A stretch of 64,000 nt of DNA from Alcanivoracaceae bacterium (GTDB lineage Bacteria; Pseudomonadota; Gammaproteobacteria; Pseudomonadales; Alcanivoracaceae), in assembly GCA_029213045.1 (NCBI GenBank), contig JARGPN010000010.1, forward strand, positions 434,001 to 498,000. The letters are read 5' to 3'. Shown here in pieces: positions 9,436 through 17,356 of the stretch (positions are counted from its first letter, which is position 1; each line of letters begins with the position of its first letter). The notes below the pieces were generated by a model that saw only the letters and a program-made list of their open reading frames with translations, had not been told where the DNA came from and searched no databases. The position numbers and the translations under genes are program-made.

Positions 9436-9822
9436 ATGAAATACGTTAAAACGCTTTTAGCCTCCGCCGCACTGTTGTTACTCGCGCAAATCTCTTTCGC
9501 CGCGGGCACCATCTCTGTGAACGATCTGGCGCAAAAAATTGACGATGGCAAAGCACCGATGATTATCGACGTGCGCAGTGAAGATGAGTACTTGGCCGGT
9601 CACCTACCCAACGCGAAGCTCATTCCTCACGACAAAATTGGCGACTACACCGACAGCCTTGCGGCACAGAAAGACGAGCCAATCGTGGTGTATTGCAAGT
9701 CTGGTAAGCGCGCCAACGCCGCAGTAGAGGCACTGGAAAAAGCCGGTTTCAAGAAAATCAGCGTGCTCGAAGGTAGCTTCGATGCATGGCAGAGCGCAGG
9801 CAAACCGGTAAGCAAAAAATAA
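9436..9822 (+). CDS. Periplasmic rhodanese-like sulfurtransferase
   Basis: A single-domain rhodanese of 128 residues with a clean signal peptide (MKYVKTLLASAALLLLAQISFA). It has the domain opening MIIDVRSEDEYLAGHLPNA and an active-site loop VVYCKSGKRA with the catalytic Cys. A longer frame exists upstream, but the ATG at 9436 is preceded by GGAG at a good distance and yields the signal peptide. Its stop codon abuts the next ATG. A role in envelope sulfur transfer or redox fits the family; the substrate is unknown. Confidence 0.88.
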   Translation: MKYVKTLLASAALLLLAQISFAAGTISVNDLAQKIDDGKAPMIIDVRSEDEYLAGHLPNAKLIPHDKIGDYTDSLAAQKDEPIVVYCKSGKRANAAVEALEKAGFKKISVLEGSFDAWQSAGKPVSKK

Positions 9823-10374
9823 ATGGCTCTCACCCCGTCGACCATGCTGCCGTTAGGCACTGCGCTGCCTGACTTCACCTTGGTCGACGGCTTTGGCAAA
9901 CAGTACACCGCCAATGATCTGGGCAAAACGCCGCTACTCGTGGCGTTTATCTGCAATCATTGCCCCTACGTGAAACATATCGCCGAGCATTTCAGTCAGT
10001 TTGCGCGGCATTATCGTAAGTTCGGCCTGCAAGTCGTGGCGATCAACAGCAACGACTATGATCGCTACCCTGACGACAACCCAGAGAAGATGCGCGCAGA
10101 AATCGCCCTGCGGCACTACGAATTCCCCTACCTGATCGATGAAACACAGCTGGTCGCCAAAGCCTTTCAGGCGGTGTGCACCCCAGATTTCTTCCTATTT
10201 GATCAGCAACGCACCTTGGCCTATCGCGGCCAGTACGATGACAGCCGGCCCGGCAACCAAATCCCTGTCAGTGGTCGAGACATGAGACGCGCCTGCGACG
10301 CCGTGCTGGCGGGCTCATCGCCCAGCGAAACACAGATCCCCTCCATCGGTTGCAACATTAAGTGGCGAGACTGA
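9823..10374 (+). CDS. Thioredoxin-fold (AhpC/TSA-like) redox protein
   Basis: A 183-residue thioredoxin-like protein without an obvious signal peptide. The N-terminal G..LPDFTLVDGFGK is the peroxiredoxin-type opening, and a CNHCPYVKH motif near residue 44 supplies a CxxC pair. The cis-Pro region is CTPDFFLFD. The family is usually annotated as a thioredoxin family or redoxin protein of unknown substrate. It starts at the base after the rhodanese stop, so the two are coupled. Confidence 0.85.
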   Translation: MALTPSTMLPLGTALPDFTLVDGFGKQYTANDLGKTPLLVAFICNHCPYVKHIAEHFSQFARHYRKFGLQVVAINSNDYDRYPDDNPEKMRAEIALRHYEFPYLIDETQLVAKAFQAVCTPDFFLFDQQRTLAYRGQYDDSRPGNQIPVSGRDMRRACDAVLAGSSPSETQIPSIGCNIKWRD

Positions 10375-10462
10375 CCGACAAGCCACCCCTGTAGGTGGTC
10401 AGCGGTGCAAACACGTTGCTATAATCCGCGCCCTCTGAATAACCTCGGCGAAGGACACAACC

Positions 10463-10996
10463 ATGGATTTTGACAAGGTACCGGCGGGCAAATCCCTGCC
10501 AGACGACATCTACGTAGTCATTGAGATTCCGGCTAACAGCTCGCCGATCAAATATGAAATCGACAAAGATAGCCACGCGGTATTCGTGGATCGCTTCATG
10601 GCGACCCCAATGTTCTACCCAGCAAACTATGGCTACATCCCACACACCTTGTCTGAAGATGGCGACCCACTCGACGTATTGGTTGTTACGCCGTACCCAG
10701 TCGTACCAGGCTCCGTTATTCGTGCACGCCCAATCGGCATCCTGAACATGAGCGACGAAGCAGGCCAAGACGCCAAACTCGTAGCTGTGCCACACGAGAA
10801 GCTGAGCGCGCTGTACAAAAACGTGAAAGAAACCTCTGACCTGCCAGAACTGCTCATCAAACAGATCGAGCATTTCTTCGAGAACTACAAAGATCTCGAG
10901 CCAGGCAAGTGGGTTAAAGTTGATGGCTGGGCGAACGCAGAAGCAGCGCGCCAAGAAATCATCAAATCTGCTGCAGCGTACGAAGAGAAAAAATAA
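10463..10996 (+). CDS. ppa: Inorganic pyrophosphatase
   Basis: Family I soluble pyrophosphatase, 177 residues, hydrolysing PPi to two phosphates. The signature DGDPLDVLV is complete with its metal-binding Asp residues, and the [18 protein letters not shown] segment and the C-terminal [11 protein letters not shown] are typical. The ATG is preceded by GGCGAAGGA. It has its own promoter region and a strong terminator. The shared use of PPi with the PPi-dependent phosphofructokinase upstream is metabolically interesting. Confidence 0.97.
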   Translation: MDFDKVPAGKSLPDDIYVVIEIPANSSPIKYEIDKDSHAVFVDRFMATPMFYPANYGYIPHTLSEDGDPLDVLVVTPYPVVPGSVIRARPIGILNMSDEAGQDAKLVAVPHEKLSALYKNVKETSDLPELLIKQIEHFFENYKDLEPGKWVKVDGWANAEAARQEIIKSAAAYEEKK

Positions 10997-11058
10997 TTTT
11001 TCTTCGACGATAACGCCGGCTGCTCAAGCAGTGTGGAAGCACTGCATTCAGCAGCAAT

Positions 11059-11098
11059 AAAAAATCCGCCCCTCTGAAGAGTTGGGCGGATTTTTTTT
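11059..11098 (+). terminator. Rho-independent terminator after ppa
   Basis: AAAAATCCGCCC pairs with GGGCGGATTTTT, giving a strong stem followed by a run of eight T. It lies about 60 bases after the ppa stop. Confidence 0.9.
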
Positions 11099-11149
11099 GC
11101 CTGGATATTTTTCTCGCGATAAGAAACCGCCCCACACAGCAAAACCCAA

Positions 11150-11217
11150 TGTGGGAGCTTGCCTGCTAGCGATTCGACCTTTACCGGCGCCCCATCGCTA
11201 GCAGGCTAGCTCCCACA
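11150..11217. repeat. REP-like inverted pair
   Basis: A plus copy (11150-11173) and a minus copy (11194-11217) of the REP-like element face each other across 20 bases. This pair carries the stem variant GCTAGC; in the minus copy both arms are changed so that pairing is kept. Confidence 0.85.
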
Positions 11218-11322
11218 TAGGACAACAACAAAAAGGAAATTTGAAATGTGGGAGTGTTAATGCACGGCAATGGCAACCTCCTTGCAAGGTCACCATAGAA
11301 CTCGCAAAGCAGCACAACCCCA

Positions 11323-11390
11323 TGTGGGAGCTTGCCTGCAAGCGATTCGACCTTTACCAACGCCCCATTGCTTGCAGGTAAGCTCCCACA
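11323..11390. repeat. REP-like inverted pair
   Basis: A second pair with the same geometry as the one 173 bases upstream: plus copy 11323-11346, minus copy 11367-11390. The inner sequence is nearly the same in both pairs (GATTCGACCTTTACC). Together they fill the 415-base gap between ppa and the DUF2333 gene. Confidence 0.85.
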
Positions 11391-11411
11391 TAGAGCAAAA
11401 AATATTCTTTA

Positions 11412-12410
11412 CTAACCTTGTGTGAGCAGCTGCCTTAAGTCCAACAAAGCGGCATTGGCGCGAGAAATATAATTCGCCATTACTAAAGAGTGGTTCGCCA
11501 ACATGCCGAATCCAGAGCCATTCAAAATCATTGGACTCCACACTGTTTCCTGTGTCGATTCCAATTCACGAATTACTTGGTTAAAGCTTACCCGCGCGTT
11601 TTTCTTTTCCAGCACTTCGGCGAAATCTACTTCGGCGGCGCGCATCAAATGAATCAACGCCCAGCTTCCACCTCGCGCCTCAAAGAACACATCGTCGACT
11701 TTGCGCCAAGGTGTTTTCACCTGCATCGCCTGCGTGATAGACGCAGCCTGACTGGCATCAATATCGAGCTGATCGCGCCCAACACTTTGGCTAAGCTTGA
11801 GCGACAAGCTGCCCAAACGTTTTTGCACATCGCCCAACCAATAATTCAGATTATCCGCCCGCGCATAGAATGACGCTTCGCCATCACCCGCCTGCAACCG
11901 TGTGAGATAAGATTGCAAAGCACGAATACCACCCCGGTATTCAGACTCTGTCGCCGGCATCGCCCAACTGGAATTATCAAAGTTAAACCGAGGCTCTGCT
12001 TTGGCAAGATCAAGATCCTCCTGACTTTGCGATTGCGAGCGGCTCATATCCCGACGCATGACGCGAATCATGTCGCGTACCTGCACCAATACGCCGTATT
12101 CCCAATTCGGCATATTGTCCAGCCACAACCGATGCGGCAGCACATCATTGCTTAAATAGCCGCCTGGTTTATCCAACAGCGTACTGGCTACTGAAATCAG
12201 CGCGTTCGTCGTCGCTTCTCCGACCACCATTTTTGTCGTTGGCTGCAGCGGCGGCATCACTGCTGGTTCGCGGCTCCAATACCAACCTAAGCCGACATTG
12301 ACGAGTAACAAAACCAGCAGCAAATAGACGAAATACCGCCCCATGCGAGAGGTAGACGGGTCGAGCAAACGATCGCCGACGGTGTCGGTAAGATTTTCTG
12401 GCATTTTCAT
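11412..12410 (-). CDS. DUF2333 family protein
   Basis: A 332-residue protein with one transmembrane helix (about residues 26-46) after a short cytoplasmic N-terminus. A long periplasmic part rich in helices follows, with motifs DKPGGYLSNDVLPHRLWLDNMPNWE and DVFFEARGGSWALIHLMRA. This fits DUF2333, a family common in Gammaproteobacteria and without assigned function. It is transcribed on its own, 59 bases downstream of the histidine kinase stop in the same direction order, so read-through from the redox operon would be antisense-free. Confidence 0.85.
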   Translation of the reverse strand: MKMPENLTDTVGDRLLDPSTSRMGRYFVYLLLVLLLVNVGLGWYWSREPAVMPPLQPTTKMVVGEATTNALISVASTLLDKPGGYLSNDVLPHRLWLDNMPNWEYGVLVQVRDMIRVMRRDMSRSQSQSQEDLDLAKAEPRFNFDNSSWAMPATESEYRGGIRALQSYLTRLQAGDGEASFYARADNLNYWLGDVQKRLGSLSLKLSQSVGRDQLDIDASQAASITQAMQVKTPWRKVDDVFFEARGGSWALIHLMRAAEVDFAEVLEKKNARVSFNQVIRELESTQETVWSPMILNGSGFGMLANHSLVMANYISRANAALLDLRQLLTQG

Positions 12411-12469
12411 GGGAATCCTTCGGCCTTCTTATAGACTCACTATAAGCACGAAGCGCGGGCGGGGCCAGT

Positions 12470-13807
12470 TCAGGCGAGTGGTAACGTCACAACAACGTGT
12501 GCTGATTGTCCTTCGGCTTTGGGAGAAAACGACAGGCTGCCGCCCGCTAGCTGCAAGATACGCGACACAATAGACAGCCCCAAACCGGCCCCCTGGCTAT
12601 CATGATGGCCGCGGAAGAAGCGCTCCTGAACACGCTCAGACAGCTCCGCAGAAATGCCCTCGCCCTCGTCCTGTACGGTGATGTCAACACTCTGCGCATG
12701 TCGCGATACGGTCACTTGCACTTCGCTACCGCTGGGCGAGTAGCGCAATGCATTTTCCACCAGATTACGCAGCAAAATATCCAGCGCCTCAGAACGGAGC
12801 GCCACGTTAGCGGTGTCCGCCGCTTCATCAAGCAGCACACTCTGAGCACGCTTTCCCGCCAGCGGCATCAAATCCGCTAACACTTGTCGCACCACCGGCA
12901 GCACCGAGGTTGTTTGCAATAACGCGTCGTGGCTTTGCGGATCAATGCGCGCCAGTGCCAGCAGTTGCGCCACCATACGAGTGGCGCGATCGACACCCGC
13001 TTGCAACTGCAGCAACGACAAGCGCACCTCTTCCGGGTCTTTTAGCGTTCGCGCATTGTCGGCATGCAACTTCAACACGGTCAGCAAGGTACGTAGCTCA
13101 TGGGCGGCATCAGCGGTGAAGCGCTGCTCACGGCTGAGCGCGTCCTGCAATTGCATCATCAAGCTATTAATCGCCATTTCTAGGGGCGCTAATTCGCGCA
13201 CATTTCGTGCCGCCGTATCGAGCGGCTGCAAATTGTGATGATCTCGCTCTCGCACCGATGCCAATAGCACCGACAACGGCTGTAGTCCTCTTCGAATCGC
13301 CGCAGCCACCAGCAGTAGCAATACGGGAATGGCAATGAGAAATGGCGCCACAACTGCCAGCGCAGAACCACGTACTAAATCAGCGCGCGCACGGCCCGCC
13401 TCCGCCACCATTAACCATTCCGTATTCGGTAACTGCTGGGTAAAAACATGCCACTGTGCATCGTCAATACGCGTGCGAGACAGACCCGGCTCAAACGCCG
13501 CCAACGGTTTCTCCGGCACGCTCTCGCTGGCCAACAGTAACTGGCCGTCATTGCTCCAACGCTGCACCGCGATATATCGCTCGTAAGCATGGCCCGGGCC
13601 GGATTTGTGCATCACCGTAGGATCAAGCTGATAATTTTTATCGCTCGACAACAACGCGATCAATCGCGCGTTTTGTACCAGCTGCGCGTCAAAGAGTTCA
13701 TCCACTTCGTGATAGGCACGGAAATAAGTTGCCAGCGTGACAATGACCGTAGTGCCGATTACCACCGAGGCAATGGCAACAAGTAAAAACCGTCGAATAG
13801 AAATCAT
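12470..13807 (-). CDS. Two-component sensor histidine kinase (QseC/PmrB type)
   Basis: A 445-residue membrane kinase: TM1 (about 8-28), a periplasmic region of about 120 residues, TM2 (about 148-168), then the dimerisation domain with phospho-acceptor His in AAHELRT and the ATPase domain with NLVENALRYSPSG, DEGEGIS and GAGLGLSI. The residue after HELRT is Leu (codon at 13085-13087) rather than the usual Pro. The start overlaps the response regulator stop by 4 bases. It ends a six-gene operon with TlpA, DUF4266, DUF3570 and ApbE, so it probably senses the envelope condition that operon serves. Confidence 0.93.
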   Translation of the reverse strand: MISIRRFLLVAIASVVIGTTVIVTLATYFRAYHEVDELFDAQLVQNARLIALLSSDKNYQLDPTVMHKSGPGHAYERYIAVQRWSNDGQLLLASESVPEKPLAAFEPGLSRTRIDDAQWHVFTQQLPNTEWLMVAEAGRARADLVRGSALAVVAPFLIAIPVLLLLVAAAIRRGLQPLSVLLASVRERDHHNLQPLDTAARNVRELAPLEMAINSLMMQLQDALSREQRFTADAAHELRTLLTVLKLHADNARTLKDPEEVRLSLLQLQAGVDRATRMVAQLLALARIDPQSHDALLQTTSVLPVVRQVLADLMPLAGKRAQSVLLDEAADTANVALRSEALDILLRNLVENALRYSPSGSEVQVTVSRHAQSVDITVQDEGEGISAELSERVQERFFRGHHDSQGAGLGLSIVSRILQLAGGSLSFSPKAEGQSAHVVVTLPLA

Positions 13808-14463
13808 TGCTCGGCCACGCTGTAACCAACGCCACGCACGGTGCGTATCACGTCACTGCCCAACTTTTTACGCAGGTGATGAATATGGACTTCCAACGCA
13901 TTACTCTCAACGTCACCAGACCAACCGTATAACGCCTGCTCGAGTCGTTCACGGGTCAGTACGCGGCCGCGGCTGCGCACCAACTCTAGGAAAAGGGTAA
14001 ATTCGCGGCGCGGCAAACTAATTAATTCACCGTCACGAAAAACTTCCTGGCTTTGCGGACGAATCACTAATTCGCCCAATTGAATTTCTTCGTGTTTGAT
14101 ATCCTCGCCACGCCGCAACCGCGCGCGAATGCGCGCGCGCAATTCGTCCAGTTCAAACGGTTTGGTGAGATAGTCGTCAGCACCACCATCCAGGCCCGCA
14201 ACGCGGTCATCAAGAGTGTCTCGTGCGCTCACAACAATTACCGGAATCGGCGAATCGCCGCCACGCAACTTTTTAAGCACTTGTATGCCGTCTAGCCCAG
14301 GCAAACCGATATCGAGCAACACCAAGTCGAAATGTTCTCGCTGCAACGCAGACAACACTTGATCACCACGATCTACCCAATCAACGGTGTAACCATCGGC
14401 GCGCAACGCACGCTGCAACCCGTCGCCTAACAGCGGGTCATCTTCAACCAGCAGCAGTCGCAT
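13804..14463 (-). CDS. OmpR/PhoB-family response regulator
   Basis: A 219-residue regulator with a receiver domain (acidic pair EDD at 7-9, phospho-acceptor Asp51 in LLDIGLPG, Lys in TKPFELDEL). The C-terminal winged helix ends VIRTVRGVGYSVAEQ. It resembles QseB/PmrA regulators. A longer upstream frame exists, but the ATG at 14463 begins the standard receiver (MRLLLVEDD). The first 20 bases overlap the end of apbE. It likely controls its own operon and perhaps the divergent dsbD. Confidence 0.95.
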   Translation of the reverse strand: MRLLLVEDDPLLGDGLQRALRADGYTVDWVDRGDQVLSALQREHFDLVLLDIGLPGLDGIQVLKKLRGGDSPIPVIVVSARDTLDDRVAGLDGGADDYLTKPFELDELRARIRARLRRGEDIKHEEIQLGELVIRPQSQEVFRDGELISLPRREFTLFLELVRSRGRVLTRERLEQALYGWSGDVESNALEVHIHHLRKKLGSDVIRTVRGVGYSVAEQ

Positions 14464-15355
14464 TTTTGCGATCTCCCCATAAGCACCAATAGCGAACGCT
14501 TTGCGCTTGCAAAAACTGTTCTGCCTGCGCGCCTCGCAATAACGCCAACGTCGCCAACATGCCCGCCAACGTACATTGCGCCGCCGACACAGTGACCGAA
14601 TGAGGGCCATCCATCACTGGCCAACCTGTTTGCGGATTCAGAACATGGCTATAACGTCTGCCGTTGCTCAGTAAAAAACGGCGGCTATCTCCGCTGGTGG
14701 CCAATGCGCCATTGCCCAGTAAAAAGCGCCCCGCTATTTTTCCTTCACTTAAACCTTCCAGCCCAACCCGCCATGGCTCGGCGTCGCCACACCACGCCGC
14801 GATATCGCCACCAAAATTCACCAGCAACGGCGTGTTTGTTAGCTGTCGAGCCAACATCAACGAACGGTCCACCGCGTATTCTTTGCCAATGCCGCCAAAG
14901 TCCAATTCCATTTCCGCCGGCATACGCAGACAACCGGCATCGCGTTCGAGATGCCGCCAGCCAACACGCTGCAACAAAGGTGTGATATTTTTTTGAGAAG
15001 GAATGTTGTTCGAGCCGTCGAACTTCCACGCTCGGCGCAATACACCGGAAGTAATATCAAACATACCGTCGCTGAGTTGCCAACAACTGTCGGCATAGTC
15101 GAGCAAACGATTTGTTTCTTCGTCGATGTCTACCGGCTGGCCTGCCGCACCATTAATGGCAGCGACAATATTGTCATCGCGATAACGGGAGAATTTTTTC
15201 TCCACGCGCCACGCTTCCGCCGCGACTTGCTCGGTGATGTTACGAGCCAATGCACTGGGAATATTACGAAACAATACCTCGCACGGACTGGCCATGGCGG
15301 TGAACCCGCCACGCCAACCGTGTGCTGTTTTTTCTAGCCGAACAGTGTCACTCAT
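14444..15355 (-). CDS. apbE: FAD:protein FMN transferase (ApbE)
   Basis: ApbE moves FMN from FAD onto a Ser/Thr of a target protein by a phosphoester bond. The 303 residues contain the core FMN-transferase motifs: MASPCEV at the front, DFGGIGKEYAVDR, LVNFGGDIAAWCG, and the catalytic ATSGDSRR followed by YSHVLNPQTGWPV. The ATG at 15355 (MSDTVRLEK) is preferred over an upstream in-frame start. No signal peptide or lipobox is visible with either start, unlike the usual periplasmic ApbE. No FMN_bind domain gene is adjacent; the DUF3570 gene 17 bases upstream encodes a fitting acceptor motif. Confidence 0.93.
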   Translation of the reverse strand: MSDTVRLEKTAHGWRGGFTAMASPCEVLFRNIPSALARNITEQVAAEAWRVEKKFSRYRDDNIVAAINGAAGQPVDIDEETNRLLDYADSCWQLSDGMFDITSGVLRRAWKFDGSNNIPSQKNITPLLQRVGWRHLERDAGCLRMPAEMELDFGGIGKEYAVDRSLMLARQLTNTPLLVNFGGDIAAWCGDAEPWRVGLEGLSEGKIAGRFLLGNGALATSGDSRRFLLSNGRRYSHVLNPQTGWPVMDGPHSVTVSAAQCTLAGMLATLALLRGAQAEQFLQAQSVRYWCLWGDRKNATAAG

Positions 15356-15372
15356 GGTCGCATCTTCTGCGA

Positions 15373-16635
15373 TTACCAATAAAAGGTATAGCCTACCTGA
15401 GTAATAAACGCATCGACTTCAGCAGCTTTGGTATCACCGCTCTGGCTAAACAACTCCAAGCGTGCGTTCCATTCGCGGCCTCGGCTCAACTTGCGTCCGA
15501 CTTTCACCCCATACGTCATATCGTCGAGATTACCCAAACGATAATCCGACGACGCCTCCGTCAAACCGGCCACATCTGCGGTGGGCACGGACTCATACCA
15601 GAAGTCGGCAGCGGTTTGCGTGTAATAACGCAAATGCGGTTGCAGATACCAACCATTGCCTAGTTCATGACGGTATTTGAAATCCAACGTTTGCGAATTG
15701 ATGCCCCAATCGTCTGTCATATAGCGCAGCGACACAGCCATGGAGTCTTCGTCAAAGTGGTAACGGTTTTCCCAATAAATGGCGCTCTTTGTGCGCGAAT
15801 CTGGACGCGCTTCATAAAGATAGTCATCAATCGGATTACCCGGATCTAATACGGTGACGATTTTGTACGGGTCGCTGTGATAACCCGATGAATTAGACAG
15901 GCTGTAATTCAGTTGCATGATCCAGCGACGGTTCATCACCTGAGTCCAGCCCAACAGAATGTCATTCACCGAACGGCTATCGCTATCACCTTCGGTCAAC
16001 TTAACGGTGTTCGTCGATGTTGAGGTGGCCGAGGGCATTGACGATAACGGCGTCGGAATTCCGCCCACCGCATTGATGCTGTCGGATTCATGCGAGAATC
16101 CCAGCGTCAGCGTGGTATTTTTCTGATTCAAATCCCACAGCAAACCGGCATTAGCACCAAATGATTGAAAATCATATTCGCTGGAAAAATTGGTGCCCGC
16201 AGTCCAGCGTAACGTGCGCGTCCACGGACGGGTGTACTGCAAATTGAACGCCGTGCGTGTGTCCTTAAACGTGCTATCCAACGGCACATCACCTGCCTTG
16301 GTGGTATAGGCGCTGCCCGATGGATTGGTAAACGTCTGCGGCTGATCACTGACAACAGCGCCGTTATGCGATGCGCCGGTCAATGAATCTAGCGTTAGCT
16401 TCATATCCAAGGTGCTGTCGTCGGCAAACTGCTTGCCCATTTTTATAACAGGCTCTACTGCCGTGACGCGATCGGTTTCGCTGTAAAGCAACAGTGCCGT
16501 ATCAACTTTCCAACCGTGTTCACCTTCCGCAGCATGTAAAGGCGCGCCTAGCAACGAACACGTGGCCGCCGCCAGCGCACACGATACGCTGCCCGCCGAT
16601 GACTTCAGCATCGACTTTTTCTTTTTTAATTGCAT
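15373..16635 (-). CDS. DUF3570 outer-membrane beta-barrel protein with candidate flavinylation site
   Basis: A 420-residue DUF3570 protein. It has a signal peptide, then alternating amphipathic strands with long hydrophilic loops, and ends in the barrel-type tail QVGYTFYW with a terminal aromatic residue. Near residues 83-89 it reads DSLTGAS (bases 16369-16389), matching the ApbE acceptor consensus D-x-x-[ST]-G-A-[ST]; the final Ser would carry the FMN. A long loop follows directly, which would place the motif at a barrel surface. The ATG at 16635 lies 6 bases after GGAGG, inside the end of the DUF4266 gene. Outer-membrane location and flavinylation are inference. Confidence 0.85.
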   Translation of the reverse strand: MQLKKKKSMLKSSAGSVSCALAAATCSLLGAPLHAAEGEHGWKVDTALLLYSETDRVTAVEPVIKMGKQFADDSTLDMKLTLDSLTGASHNGAVVSDQPQTFTNPSGSAYTTKAGDVPLDSTFKDTRTAFNLQYTRPWTRTLRWTAGTNFSSEYDFQSFGANAGLLWDLNQKNTTLTLGFSHESDSINAVGGIPTPLSSMPSATSTSTNTVKLTEGDSDSRSVNDILLGWTQVMNRRWIMQLNYSLSNSSGYHSDPYKIVTVLDPGNPIDDYLYEARPDSRTKSAIYWENRYHFDEDSMAVSLRYMTDDWGINSQTLDFKYRHELGNGWYLQPHLRYYTQTAADFWYESVPTADVAGLTEASSDYRLGNLDDMTYGVKVGRKLSRGREWNARLELFSQSGDTKAAEVDAFITQVGYTFYW

Positions 16636-16838
16636 CCGCAACCTCCGCCACCAAAGCCGCGCCCACCGCTGCTTGCTTCCTTACTAAAATAAATATGGTC
16701 ATCGAAGGCGTCATCGAGGCCGTCGGCAGTACCTGGAATCATGGTGTCTTTTGCCAACAGATCGCGCTCCCAAGGCTTAACGCCGAGGTTCGAGCAACCC
16801 GCGCAGGTAACGATTAGTGCGAGAATAAAAAAACGCAT
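16626..16838 (-). CDS. DUF4266 small lipoprotein with Gly-Cys tail
   Basis: A 70-residue protein of the DUF4266 family. It has a short hydrophobic signal ending in a lipobox-like CAGC (lipidated Cys15). The family core VKPWERDLLAK, the DHIYFSKEASSGG segment, and the C-terminal glycine run ending GGGGCGCN follow. Two Cys in CGC could bind metal or form a redox pair. The ATG shares its A with the TGA stop of the TlpA gene, with GGAGG upstream. DUF4266 is commonly encoded beside DUF3570; its job is unknown. Its last codons double as the ribosome site for DUF3570. Confidence 0.88.
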   Translation of the reverse strand: MRFFILALIVTCAGCSNLGVKPWERDLLAKDTMIPGTADGLDDAFDDHIYFSKEASSGGRGFGGGGCGCN

Positions 16839-17356
16839 CAATGTGCCTCCGGATGTTGTTTTTGAGGGGCTTTATTTAGAGAAGAATTATCTTGCGACGT
16901 GTTGAGCAGGTCTTTTAAAAGCGCTTCGTATTCTTGTTCGCGATCGTTACGAAATCCGATATGGCGATGCAGCTCTTCGCCTTCTGCATTCACAATCACA
17001 GCCGACGGCATACCCTGCAGGCGCCACTGCTCAGCAAGTTCGCCCTTGGGGTCCATCACCAGCGTGAAATTGGCGGGGTATTTTTCCAAAAAAAGATCTG
17101 CGTCGGCACGCTCGGGGTCAACATTAATGCCAACGATCACCAGCCCGTCTTTTCCATATTTTTCCTGCATGGCATTGAGCCAAGGAAATGAATGACGACA
17201 TGGCACACACCAACTGGCCCAGAAATCTAAATAGATAACTTTTGCATCAGCAAAGCGGCTCAAGGAAAATTGATCACGGCTCAACACCTCAGCGGCGGAC
17301 GCCGAAAAAGGCAAAGACAAGCATAATAGGGTGAAACAAGTCAGGACTTTACGCAT
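16838..17356 (-). CDS. TlpA-like periplasmic thioredoxin
   Basis: A 172-residue exported thioredoxin-fold protein: signal peptide (MRKVLTCFTLLCLSLPFSASA), then DFWASWCVPCRHSFPWL with the WCVPC active site (Cys50, Cys53) and the cis-Pro loop in QGMPSAVIV. TlpA/ResA-like proteins usually reduce disulfides for cytochrome or copper-site assembly using electrons from DsbD or CcdA. The ATG at 17356 has GGAG 6 bases upstream. It is the first gene of the overlapping six-gene operon and faces dsbD across about 280 bases. A partner role with the CGC tail of DUF4266 is inferred. Confidence 0.92.
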   Translation of the reverse strand: MRKVLTCFTLLCLSLPFSASAAEVLSRDQFSLSRFADAKVIYLDFWASWCVPCRHSFPWLNAMQEKYGKDGLVIVGINVDPERADADLFLEKYPANFTLVMDPKGELAEQWRLQGMPSAVIVNAEGEELHRHIGFRNDREQEYEALLKDLLNTSQDNSSLNKAPQKQHPEAH

